Origin: Mauremys mutica
Lineage: Eukaryota > Chordata > Testudines > Geoemydidae
Assembly (NCBI RefSeq): GCF_020497125.1
Contig: NW_025422915.1
Span: forward strand, 1 to 64,000
DNA length: 64,000 nt
Direction: 5' to 3'
Part shown: positions 10,886 to 21,700 of the stretch, piece after piece
Position numbering within the stretch: position 1 is the first letter of the stretch
Layout of the letters: every line of letters starts with the position of its first letter
Made by a program: the position numbers and the translations under genes
The notes under the pieces: model-generated
What the model was told of the DNA's origin: nothing
Database searches by the model: none
The model's input: only the letters and a program-made list of their open reading frames with translations

Positions 10886-13620
10886 TAGAGGTGAAAGTAA
10901 CTTAAATTTCTTACAGGTACTGTCATATCGCAAGCCCCTCCCTCCCCCTGGGGGGGCTCATGGGAGGGGGTTGGGGGTGTGTGGGAGCCCAGGTCTGGGG
11001 TGTGGGGAGGTGCAGGAGTCTAGGCAGGGGGTTGGGTGTGTGTGTGTGTGTGTGTAGGGGGAGGTTAGGCAGGCTCAGGGCAGGGGGTTGAGGGATGGGG
11101 TGGGGGGGGTCTCCGGCCAGGGGGTTGGGGGATGTGTGTGTGTAGGGGGAGGTTAGGCAGGCTCAGGGCAGGGGGTTGAGGGATGGGGTGGGGGGGCAGG
11201 GGGTTGGGGTGTGTGGGAGCCCAGGATTGGGGTGTGTGTGGAGGTGCAGGAGTCAGGGCAGGGGGTTGGGGGGTGTGTGTGTGTAGGGGGAGGTTAGGCA
11301 GGTTCAGGGCAGGGGGTTGAGGGATGGGGCGGGGGGGCAGGGGGTTCGGGGTGTGTGGGAGCCCAGGTTTGGGGGGTGCGGGGAGGTGCAGGAGTCTAGG
11401 CAGGGGGTTGGGTGTGTGTGTGTGTGTGTGTGTAGGGGGAGGTTAGGCAGGCTCAGGGCAGGGGTTGGGGGATAGGGCGGGGGGGGGGGCTCAGGGCAGG
11501 GGGTTGGGGATGGGGCGGGGGGGCAGGGGGTTGGGGGTGTGTGGGAGCCCAGGATTGGGGTGTGTGTGGAGGTGCAGGAGTCAGGGCAGGGGGGTGGGAG
11601 ATGGGGGGGTCTCAGGCAGGCAGGCTCAGGGCAGGGGTTGGGGGATAGGGCGGGGGGGGGCTCAGGGCAGGGGGTTGGGGATGGGGCGGGGGGGCAGGGG
11701 GTTGGGGGTGTGTGGGAGCCCAGGTCTGGGGTGTGTGGGGAGGTGCAGGAGTCTAGGCAGGGGGTTGGGGGATGTGTGTGTGTTTGTGGGGTGGGGGGTC
11801 TCCGGCCAAGGGGTTGGGGATGTGTGTGTGTAGGGGGAGGTTAGGCAGGCTCAGGGCAGGGGTTGGGGGATAGGGCGGGGGGGGCAGGGGGTTGGGGGTG
11901 TGTGGGAGCCCAGGATTGGGGTGTGTGTGGAGGTGCAGGAGTCAGGGCAGGGGGGTGGGAGATGGGGGGGTCTCAGGCAGGCAGGCTCAGGGCAGGGGTT
12001 GGGGGATAGGGCGGGGGGGGCTCAGGGCAGGGGGTTGGGGGATAGGGCGGGGGGGCAGGGGGTTGGGTGTGTGTGCGTGTAGGGGGAGGTTAGGCAGGCT
12101 CAGGGCAGGGGGTTGGGGGATGGGGCGGGGGGGCAGGAGGTACGGGGGGTGTGGGAGCCCAGGATTGGGGTGTGTGTGGAGGTGCAGGAGTCAGGGCAGG
12201 GGGGTGGGAGATGGGGGGGTCTCAGGCAGGCAGGCTCAGGGCAGGGGTTTGGGTGATGGGGGGGGGTCTCAGGGCAGGGGGGTGGGGGTGTGGGGGAGCC
12301 CAGGATTGGGGTGTGTGTGGAGGTGCAGGAGTCAGGGCAGGGGGGTGGGAGATGGGGGGGTCTCAGGCAGGCTCAGGGCAGGGGGTTGGGTGATGTGGGG
12401 GGGACTCAGGGCAGGGGGTTGGGGGTGTGTGCGTGAAGGGGGAGGTTAGGCAGGCTCAGGGCAGGGGGTTGGGGGATGGGGCGGGGGGGCAGGGGGTTGG
12501 GGGTGTGTGGGAGCCCAGGTCTGGGGTGTGCGTGGAGGTGCAGGAGTCAGGGCAGGGGGGTGGGAGATGGGGGGGTCTCAGGCAGGCAGGCTCAGGGCAG
12601 GGGTTTGGGTGATGTGGGGGGGACTCAGGGCAGGGGGTTGGGGGTGTGTGGGAGCCCAGGTCTGGGGTGTGGGGAGGTGCAGGAGTCTAGGCAGGGGGTT
12701 GGGGGTGTGTGTGTGTGTGTGTAGGGGGAGGTTAGGCAGGCAGGCTCAGGGCAGGGGGTGGGGGATAGGGCGGGGGGGGGGGGGCACAGGGCTCGGGGTG
12801 GGGGATGGGGCGGGGGGGCAGGGGGTTGGGGTGTGTGGGAGCCCAGGATTGGGGTGTGTGTGGAGGTGCAGGAGTCAGGGCAGGGGGGTGGGAGATGGGG
12901 GGGTCTCAGGCAGGCAGGCTCAGGGCAGGGGTTGGGGGCAAGTGCGCGGGGGTCAACGGGAAGCGCGGTGGGGGATGGGGCGTGGGGGCAGGGGGTTGGG
13001 TGTGTGTGCGTGTAGGGGGAGGTTAGGCAGGCTCAGGGCAGGGGGTTGGGGGATGGGGCGGGGGGGGGCAGGAGGTACGGGGGGTGTGGGAGCCCAGGAT
13101 TGGGGTGTGTGTGGAGGTGCAGGAGTCAGGGCAGGGGGGTGGGAGATGGGGGGGTCTCAGGCAGGCAGGCTCAGGGCAGGGGTTTGGGTGATGTGGGGGG
13201 GACTCAGGGCAGGGGGGTGGGGGTGTGTGGGAGCCCAGGATTGGGGTGTGTGTGGAGGTGCAGGAGTCAGGGCAGGGGGGTGGGAGATGGGGGGGTCTCA
13301 GGCAGGCTCAGGGCAGGGGTTTGGGGGTGTGGGGGGGGCTCAGGGCAGGGGTTGGGGGATAGGGCGGGGGGGGCTCAGGGCAGGGGGTTGGGGGATTTGG
13401 CGGGGGGCAGGGGGTTGGGGGTGTGTGGGAGCCCAGGATTGGGGGGTGTGGGGAGGTGCAGGAGTCAGGGCAGGGGGTGGGAGATGGGGGGGTCTCAGGC
13501 AGGCTCAGGGCAGGGGTTTGGGGGTGTGGGGGGGACTCAGGGCAGGGGGTTGGGGGTGTGGGGGAGCCCAGGATTGGGGTGTGGGGAGGTGCAGGAGTCA
13601 GGGCAGGGGCTGGGGCTGCT
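10886..13620. repeat. 2.7-kb G-rich minisatellite array
   Basis: Imperfect tandem repeats are built on GGCTCAGGGCAGGGGGTTGG, GGGGATGGGGCGGGGGG, GGGAGCCCAGGATTGGGG and GGTGCAGGAGTCAGGGCAGG. The marker CCCAGGATTGGGG recurs near 11,550, 11,910, 12,160, 12,300, 12,840, 13,090, 13,232, 13,432 and 13,566. Spacings of about 134-140, 200, 250 and 360 bp imply a higher-order structure of smaller subunits. TG runs occur inside. The left edge (10,886) resembles a MITE terminus, AGAGGTGAAAGTAACTTAAA. Long open frames here exist only because the repeat lacks stops. Confidence 0.9.
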
Positions 13621-14032
13621 GGGGCCTCCCCCTACCTCCCCCCACCGCCCATCCAGCGATTTGGGCTGGGGGCCACGGGGGGTGGGGGTGGTTTGGGACC
13701 CTGTGCAGGTGGGTAGAAGGGGAGGGGGGAGAATGGGAGAGGGGGGCCACCCTGCACCAGCATGGAAACCTTACCGGCCGGCCGGCAGCCTCCAGAGCCC
13801 CGGGGGAATCTGGCTGGTGCCTTTCCCTGTGGGATTCACAAGCGGCCCTGGGAGCATCCATGCCATCGAGCCGCTCCACATGCCCTTGTGCTGCGGGATA
13901 ACGGCGCCTGGAGGGGTTGCTGCTGGTCGCTAGCAGGGCATTGTGGGAGACAGCCCAGGCTGGAGAGGGTTCAGGGGGCACAGTGGTCCCACGGTCCCAG
14001 GCTGCACTCTGGGGGTCCCATCACAATATGTA
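13621..14032. other. no gene recognised
   Basis: GC-rich sequence between the minisatellite and the duplicated block at 14,033. No exon or repeat end was supported. Confidence 0.35.
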
Positions 14033-14395
14033 TGGCGGTGGGTATCAGACAGTGTCCTGGGGGGCTGGCAGTGGGCCCTGCAGGCGGCTTCAGTGGGGAA
14101 GGGAGTTTGGAGTTTGAACCCTGCCTCATGTGGGGCAACTGGAGGGAGGCGCTGCCCCAGGGCTGGGGATGGTGGGAGGAGGCATGTCATGGGGAGAAGT
14201 TTGGGGAGCCGTTACCTTTGCCCTTGGCCTTGAGGAGTTATTATGAACTTCAGGGCCCAGGGAGCATCCAACCCCTTCTCTCCCCAGGGGCATCTCAGAG
14301 GTGGCTCATCTATCTCTGGGCCCCCTTCTGCCTCCCATGGGGTGCAGGCAGCTCCCAAGCCTGCACTCCTGGGCTGGCCCCCTTCTCTGCTCACC
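14033..14395. repeat. paralogous block, copy 1 (pairs with 18,703-19,078)
   Basis: Nearly identical to 18,703-19,078 across shared blocks such as GGGCAACTGGAGGGAGG, GGAGTTATTATGAACTTCAG and CATCTCAGAGGTGG. No coding potential is conserved, since both copies are riddled with stops in each frame. It is probably non-coding gene flank duplicated within the cluster. Confidence 0.75.
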
Positions 14396-14439
14396 ATATG
14401 TCGTTTTTTTGTTTTGTTTTGCTTTGACTAATAATGAGC

Positions 14440-15648
14440 TTAAAAATGCTGAATCTTTATTTTAACTGGTAACAGCCCCTCCACCCCCCCCCCCCTTTTT
14501 TTTTGTTCAGTTCCGTTCTGGTTCAGTCGGTAACACAGATTTATGGCTGAGGTTCGGTTCCAGTTCCTGTATGAAATACCAGTTTGATGATTCCAGTGTG
14601 AGTCCAAAGGGGAAATGAGATCAGCATCGGCCTGACTGTCCCTGGGGGCTGCGGGGGCAGCGCAAAGAGGCTCGGTCATTAGCTGCCCCCAGCAGAGGCT
14701 CTGGGCATTGCTCAGGCCGAGGAGTCGGTGTCCGTCTCTCTCTGAGCTCAGGATACTGGAGCCCTGGAGCTCGCTGGGCTTCCTGGGGCAGATGCTGCTG
14801 CCTCTGCTGGGATCTGGGGGCCTGGGCTGAGCAGGTGCTGCTGCCGAGTGGGGTCTGTGCTGGGACAGACCCTCATTAAAGTCCCCCTGTGCCCAGCGAG
14901 GGGAGACTTCCTCCTGTGGCTGGAACCAGCCGCTGGGGCAGCCCTGGGCTGTGCTGGCATCAGCTCCTGAGCCAGAGACTGCAGGTGATAAGACACCTGG
15001 GGGAAAGTGGTGGGGGCAGGCAGGCCCCTCTTCACACTGTGTCTGTTCCCGGGTGTCTGAGAGTCCCCGAGTTGCTGCCCCCGACACAGCCAGGCTCCCC
15101 CCCACCCCATCCCCTCCGCCCCGTTAGCAGGGGCTGTAGCTACTGGGGAGGAAACGCCCGCGGGAATGCAGGACAGTGAGCGGCTCCTCAGGCAGGAGGG
15201 GGAGGGGGGAGCCTGGAAGGGGCAGCTGGAGCAATCAGTGGGGAGGGAGGGGCCGGGCACCCAGCCTTGCCCTGCAGCCCCCACCCGGGGAGAGGGGAGG
15301 GGCAGGAGAGGAAAAGCCAGGTCCTGCCTCTGCCTGGTGCCCAAACTGCTGGGGAAATGTGCTGCTGGGGGGACAGTGTCGGGGGATCCCCCAAAGTGGC
15401 TCCTTTGATTCTGCTCTTGTCTGGCGTTTGGCTCAGAAACTCTGTTCCTGGGAGAGTGTAACAGCGTCTGGTGGGTTTCGTCCCGGTGGGAGAGGTCGGG
15501 TCTGTGCTGTAATAGCGTCACTGAGGCTTCTCCCAGCCTGGCAGAGTCTAGAGTGTCTGTCTGCAGGGACAGAGCCTGGGGGGTCGGGGTGTGAAATGGA
15601 CTAACACTAATTCAGCAACCTCCCGAATTTCCCTTCTCACCCTGACAG
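14440..15648. other. 5' flank of KRAB gene; no exon identified
   Basis: Contains C and T runs at 14,480-14,503 and mixed GC-rich sequence. From about 15,530 it parallels 56,855-56,970 upstream of the second KRAB locus (shared GTGTCTGTCTGC and GGTGTGAAAT blocks). Any non-coding first exon could not be placed. Confidence 0.4.
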
Positions 15649-15737
15649 GCTGCAGAATAACGACCCCGTTTTTCTCCAGAGCGTCCCATCTTCCCAGGAG
15701 CCGGGCCAGGGAAATGGCTGTGGTGGATCCAGCTCAG
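15649..15737 (+). other. KRAB gene ATG exon (5'UTR plus 8 codons)
   Basis: The acceptor CCTGACAG precedes 15,649, and the donor CAG|GTAGGG follows 15,737. The ATG at 15,714 opens MAVVDPAQ and ends in phase 0, matching the phase-0 start of the KRAB-A exon. The exon and its flanks are paralogous to 56,972-57,059, which carries the same GCTGCAGAA start and the same donor. Confidence 0.65.
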
Positions 15738-18700
15738 GTAGGGGATTTGGGGGAGCTGCTGGGGAGAGTTTTTGTTGAGGGGGGTGGTCAGGAAACACTC
15801 AGGGTGAGGTGGGGGGGACAGAGACTGATAAACCTGCTGGGATATGCCCAGCCTAGGGCCTGGTTTATGAACAGACCCATTGGGAGTGTGTGAACATTCC
15901 CCCATTTCTGAAGCTGGAAACACCCCCTGGGCAGGGCTGGGAAACCAGAGCAGAGCACTGGAGCCTGAACCCCCCAGGCAGAGACTGCGATGAAATACAA
16001 AGGGGAGGTGCTGGGATTCCTGTCCCTGTTCCCTGCCTCCCACCTCAGCCTGTGCCTAGCAGGTGGGTGGGAAATGGGAAGACCCTGCCCTCCTCTGCCT
16101 GCTGGGAGGGACAAGGAGCTCTCCCCTTCTCTCTGTTCCCTGCAGCCTCCTGGCCAGTGGTAGGTGTCAGCCCTTCAAACCCCACAGCTGGGTTTTCTCC
16201 GTGGCTACAAGCTCAAACCTAACTTAGGGCTTGTCTACACTGGCACTTTACAGCGCTGCAACTTTCTCTCTCAGGGCTTGGCTACACTTGCAAGTTGCAG
16301 CGCTGGTGGAGGCTTTCCAGCGCTGCAATTAGTAACCGTCCACACCTGCAAGGCACATCCAGCGCTGCAACTCCCTGGCTGCAGCGCTGGCTGAACACCT
16401 GGTCTGCTTGGGGTGTAACGATTGCAGCGCTGGTGATCCAGCGCTGCTCATCAAGTGTGGACACACACCAGTGCTGTTATTGGCCTCCAGGGTATTAGCA
16501 GATATCCCAGAATGCTTTTATAAATTACTCTCTTTGTTTTGTTATGCAGCCTCTCTTTGTTTTGTTGTGAACTCGGAGCTCTGGAGCTCCGTTGATCCCG
16601 GAGCTGCTTATAACACAGCTCCTGTTTGCTTTGATCAATCTGTACCTGGCTGTGAACAATCAAATGAGATAATGAGGCAGGCAGGGAGTGAGTGTTTGCT
16701 TGACAGAGAAACAGCGGGAAGTCCGTTTGGATGCAGGCTGTTTGCAATTAAGAGTTAAGACTAAGGGGTCACGAACATTTTCTGATTTTTCAAGGCAGGA
16801 AGCTAAACACACAGTGTTGGCTCCAAAAATCCCCTCTCTCTTTCCCCCCGCTCCCTGTCACACTACACCCCCCCCCCACCCCCCTCTTTTGAAAAGCACG
16901 TTGCTGCCACTTGAACGCTGGGATTGCTGCCCATAATGCATCACTCCCAACAGCGCTGCAAATGTGGCCACACACCAGCGCTAGTAGCTGAGAGTGTGGC
17001 CACACACCAGCACTGTCCCTACACAGCTGCACGACCAGCGCTGTAACTCACAGTGCTGCAACTTTCAAGTGTAGCCAAGCCCTCAGAGGTGTGACCCCCC
17101 CCACACCCGCAGTGCAAGTTTCAACGCTCTAAAATACCAGTGTAGTCGCAGCACCTAGCTACGCCCCTCCCAGTGCTGGTGCCACAGCTACACAGTGCTT
17201 GAAGGGCCTGTCTACGCTTACATTTTATAGCGCTCTCGGGCTCAGGGGGGTGAAAACACCCCCCCCCCCCGAGTGCAGCAAGTCCGAGCGCTTTAAAGCG
17301 CTAGTGTGGATGGGCTCCTGGCGCCGGTAGCTATTCCCCTCGTGGAGGCAGATTGCCAGGAGCGCTGACTTTGATTCTATGGCATCATTATTTCTGACTT
17401 CTGACAAAGCATTTCCATCTTCATCCATGTTTTGATGAAATTAAATTTGCCTTGTTTGTCCTCTTCTGACATGGCTCTTTAGGATCAGGGTATTTATATA
17501 TGAGAGAAAGATGTCAGTTCCGATAGATTTCTTTCTCATTTTTTTCATTGACGCTAGTAAGAATTCAGGAAACGGAGAAGAGATTTTTGATATTTCCAGC
17601 TGGCATTTTAACCATGCACCAGAAAGTCACCAATGGTCAGTTGTTCATATTGAAGAAATTCTTTGTTGTCACTTTGTCAGACTTCAGTGCAATTGTCACA
17701 CGTTTGTGATGTGCTGAGACTACCTCTAAGCCCGTTTTCCCTGGCAGCTTGGGACTTCACTACCCTGCCTGGTTGAACCAGACACGCTAACCTACTACAA
17801 ACAGAAACCCAGGTCTGAACCGCGTCCCCCAAAAGCTGCAGGCTTAACTGAAACAGCTTAAGAAGTGCTCCTGTTTCTAGCACCCAGACACGCAGTTCCC
17901 AATGGGATCCAAACCCCAAATAAATCCGTTTCAGGCATCTGTTTGGGGTGGAGAGGCTATCTTTTGAGCCAGTTGAAGACAAAATGGAGGGGTTTCCAGG
18001 TCCTTTTATATCCTCTCTCTTGTGCAACATCACAGCCACAAGATGGGGTCTCTAACCATCGTCTATGAATGATTCAGCTTTTTGCAGGCCAACGCCATTG
18101 TTTCCATGTTAGTTTGAAGGTTCCCAGGAAAGCTCAGATGTGGATTGGCGTCTCTCAAAGTCCATTGTTAGCTAAGTGCTCCCAATTCCTTGAATAACCC
18201 CTTCACACTGTGTTGACCAAATCTGCCGTAGGTGCTTCCTACAGCAAACACTTTAATACAAACACAGAGCCAACGCTCATAACTTCAGATATAAAAATGA
18301 TACATGCCTACAAATAGGCTGAATAGATTCAGTGGCTCATAACCGTTGCAAAGATGAGTTACATGGCATATCTAGCATAAAACAGATTCCAGTTATGTCA
18401 TCTTTACACTCATGAGCATATTTCCATAAAGCATTATGGGTGCAACGTCACAACGTTCAGTCGCCCTCCATGCCGATCCTGTCAGGTGAAGCTCCCGGCT
18501 GGAGGTGGTCACGTCTTGGCAGAGCTCCCTGAGCTCCAGGAGTCGCTCGGCTAGGCTCAGAGCCCAGCTCAGGACTCACTGCTGCAGCAGGGTTGGGTCA
18601 GCGGCAGGACACACGCTGCTGCATGCAGACTGGCCCTGAATCGGAGCCTGCCATAGCCAGGATGGGTGAAAAGAGAGAACAGCTCCGGGGGAGGGGGGGG

Positions 18701-21700
18701 TTTGAAGGCGGGTATCAGACAGTGCCCCGAGCGGGGGCTGGCAGTGGGCCCTGCAGGCAGCTTCAGTGGGAGTTTGGAGCATGAACCCTGCCTCAAGTGG
18801 GGCAACTGGAGGGAGGAGCTGCCCCAGGGCTGGGGATGGTGGGAGGAGGCATGTCACGGGGAGAAGTTTGGGGAGCCGTTACCTTTGCCCTTGGCCTTGA
18901 GGAGTTATTATGAACTTCAGGGCCCAGGGAGCATCCAACCCCTTCTCTCCCCAGGGGCATCTCAGAGGTGGGTCATCTATCTCTGGGCCCCCTTCTGCCT
19001 CCCATGGTGTACAGGCAGCTCCCAAGGTTCCCCTCTCCCTCCCTGCTCCAGTGGGCTGGCCCCCTTCTCTGCTCACTGGGGCAGGCCGTCCTGGGGCCAT
19101 CACTAGCCCGCTGGTTACTCTGTTGTCTTCTCTTACAATGAAAATAAGATCATCATATTCCAGTTATATCATATATACACTCATAAGCATATTCCCATAA
19201 AGTGCATCACACCCTCCTCCTGAACTTACTGCCTGAGACTTGGACACTGTCCATGACGGAGGCAGTACGTGTAAAATCCCTGTTTGTCTTTGCTCACACT
19301 CCCTTTCAGTACCTTTAAACCATATGACGTCATTCATAAGTGTTCTAGCAAGTTTTGGGGTTCCTGGTCCCTGGGTGCCTGAAACCAGGTTGGGGTGTAG
19401 TATTGCTAATAGAATGCAGACAGGAATATCTGTTAAATTGTAGGTTTCAGAGTAGCAGCCGTGTTAGTCTGTATCCGCACAAAGAACAGGAGTACTTGTG
19501 GCACCTTAGGGTATGTCTACACTACCAGATTAGTTCAATTTAACTTAATTCGAATTTGTGGAATCGACCTTACAAAGTCGAATTTGTGTGTCCACACTAA
19601 GGACACTAATTCGACTTTGTGAGTCCACACTAACGGGGCAAGCGTCGACATTGGAAGCGGTGCACTGTGGGAAGCTATCCCACAGTTCCCGCAGTCCCCG
19701 CTGCCCATTTGAATTCTGGGATTTCCCCACAATGCATGCTGGGGGGGAAAATGTGTCGAGGGTGGTCTTGGGTAACTGTCATCATTCAACGTGCTTTCAG
19801 ACCTCTCAAGGGGAGATGGAGGAGCTTACTGACTCGCTCGGATCTCAGCTAAACCAATATCCCCATTGTTATTGCAGTTTGCTGTGTGCTCCACAATCTC
19901 TGTGAGAGCAAGGGGGAGACCTTTATGGCGGATGGGAGGTTGAGGCAAATCGCCTGGCTGCTGATTACGCTCAGCCAGACAGCCGTGCGATTAGAAGAGC
20001 CCAGCGGGAAGCGCTGTGCATCCGGGAGGCTTTGAAAGCTCGGTTCCTCAGCGAGCGGGGTAATCTGTGACTGTTCAGTTTCTTTACAGAGAAGCTGAAC
20101 CTGCCCCTGCTTCAGTTACTGTTGACTTTCTTCTGCGGTTACATACCCCGTTCACCCCGTTCCCGCCTTCCAACACACGTTTAAAAATAAAGTTAATGGA
20201 ACATTGTTAATTAACAACGTTTTCTTTATTAATGAATTCGCGTTAAAGGGTTGAAACAGGGACGCAGACTGTGGTGGGTAGGGTGTGCAGTGATGTTAAC
20301 ACCGCTTCTGCACTCGAGGAATGACAGGCTCCTGCTCCTAGAGCGGTCTGCAGTGCTGGACTGGTTGTTTCAACGGAGCCTGCCATCCCTCCTTTTCGGG
20401 ACTCTGTGTGCGGGGGCTACGTGACCTTGTGGCGGGGGAGGACGGTTACAGATTCCCCTGCTGCGTGGCTCTGTGGTCCGGGACAAGGTCCGCTGCATAA
20501 GTTCTGTAACCGCCCTCCCATGCCACAAAGTCACGTACCCCCCACCCACACAGAACATGGAAAACACCTCCCAGACTGACCAGGGTGCCTACTGACTGCA
20601 CTGTGTGTGTGACCTGCTGCTGATCCTGCCCCCGTGTCTGTACCCTGGTAAAGGTGACTGTCCGATGCAATTAACAACCCCCTTCCCCCCCCCCCCTTCA
20701 CAGACAGTCTTCTGTAGAAAAACTTGACGGAAATAGTAATTAACAGCAAACTACTTTTAATAATCAACTACACAGTTAGGGGATGAAACTGGGATTGGGG
20801 CTTCGGTGAGCCAGGAAGGGAAGGACTTCTCACCATTTAGGGAATGAGAGCCTTCTTGTGTTTGTGCACTCTGCAGGGGTGCAGTGACAGTTTTCACGGC
20901 CCCTGTCGCCCCTCCTTCTTGTTACTTTGGGTGAGGGGGGTTTGGGACTTTGTGGTGGGGGAGGGCAGTTGCAGATACAGTGCAGGGGGGCTCTGTCCTA
21001 CAGCCTGCAGTCCTGCAGAACATCCACAAGGCGCCGGAGCGTGTCAAATTTTCCCTGGGCATTTCCTGTGTGGCTGGTCAGAACATCCAAGCTCGGACTG
21101 CTGTCCAGAGCGTCAACAGAGTGGTGCACTGTGGGATAGCTCCTGGAGCTACTAAGGTCGATTTCCGTCCACACCTAGCCTAATTCGACATAGCCATGTC
21201 GAATTTAGCGCTACTCCCCTCGTCGGGGAGGAGTACAGAATTCGAACTAAAGAGCCCTCTAGGTCGAACTAATTAGCTTCCTGGTGTGGATGGGTGCACG
21301 GTTAAGTCGAATTAACGCTGCTAAATTCGACATAAACTCCTAGTGTAGACCAGGCCTTAGAGACTAACACATTTATTTGAGCATAAGCTTTCGTGGGCTA
21401 CAGCTCACCTCATGGGATGCATGCAGTGAAAAATACAATATGTATACACAGAGAACATAAAACAATGGATGTTACCGTGCACAGTATAAGGAGGGTGATC
21501 AGTTAAGGTGAGCTATTATCAGCAGGAGAGAAAAAGAACTGTGTGTAGTGGTAATGAAAATGACCCATTTCCAGCAATTGACAAGATGTGAGGAACTGTG
21601 TGTGTGTGTGTGTGGGGGGGGAAGAATAAGCAGGGAGAAATGGTTTCATGTTCTCTGTGTAGATATATACGTCTTCCTACTGTATTTTCCACTGCGTGCA

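Noticed and set aside
12507..13901. 464-codon open frame on the plus strand
   Set aside because: It lies almost wholly in the G-rich minisatellite. Gly/Ala/Trp repeats simply reflect the unit, and overlapping frames are equally open.
19443..19508. tRNA gene
   Set aside because: tRNA-like promoter text belongs to a SINE head. It cannot fold as a complete tRNA and continues into the SINE body.
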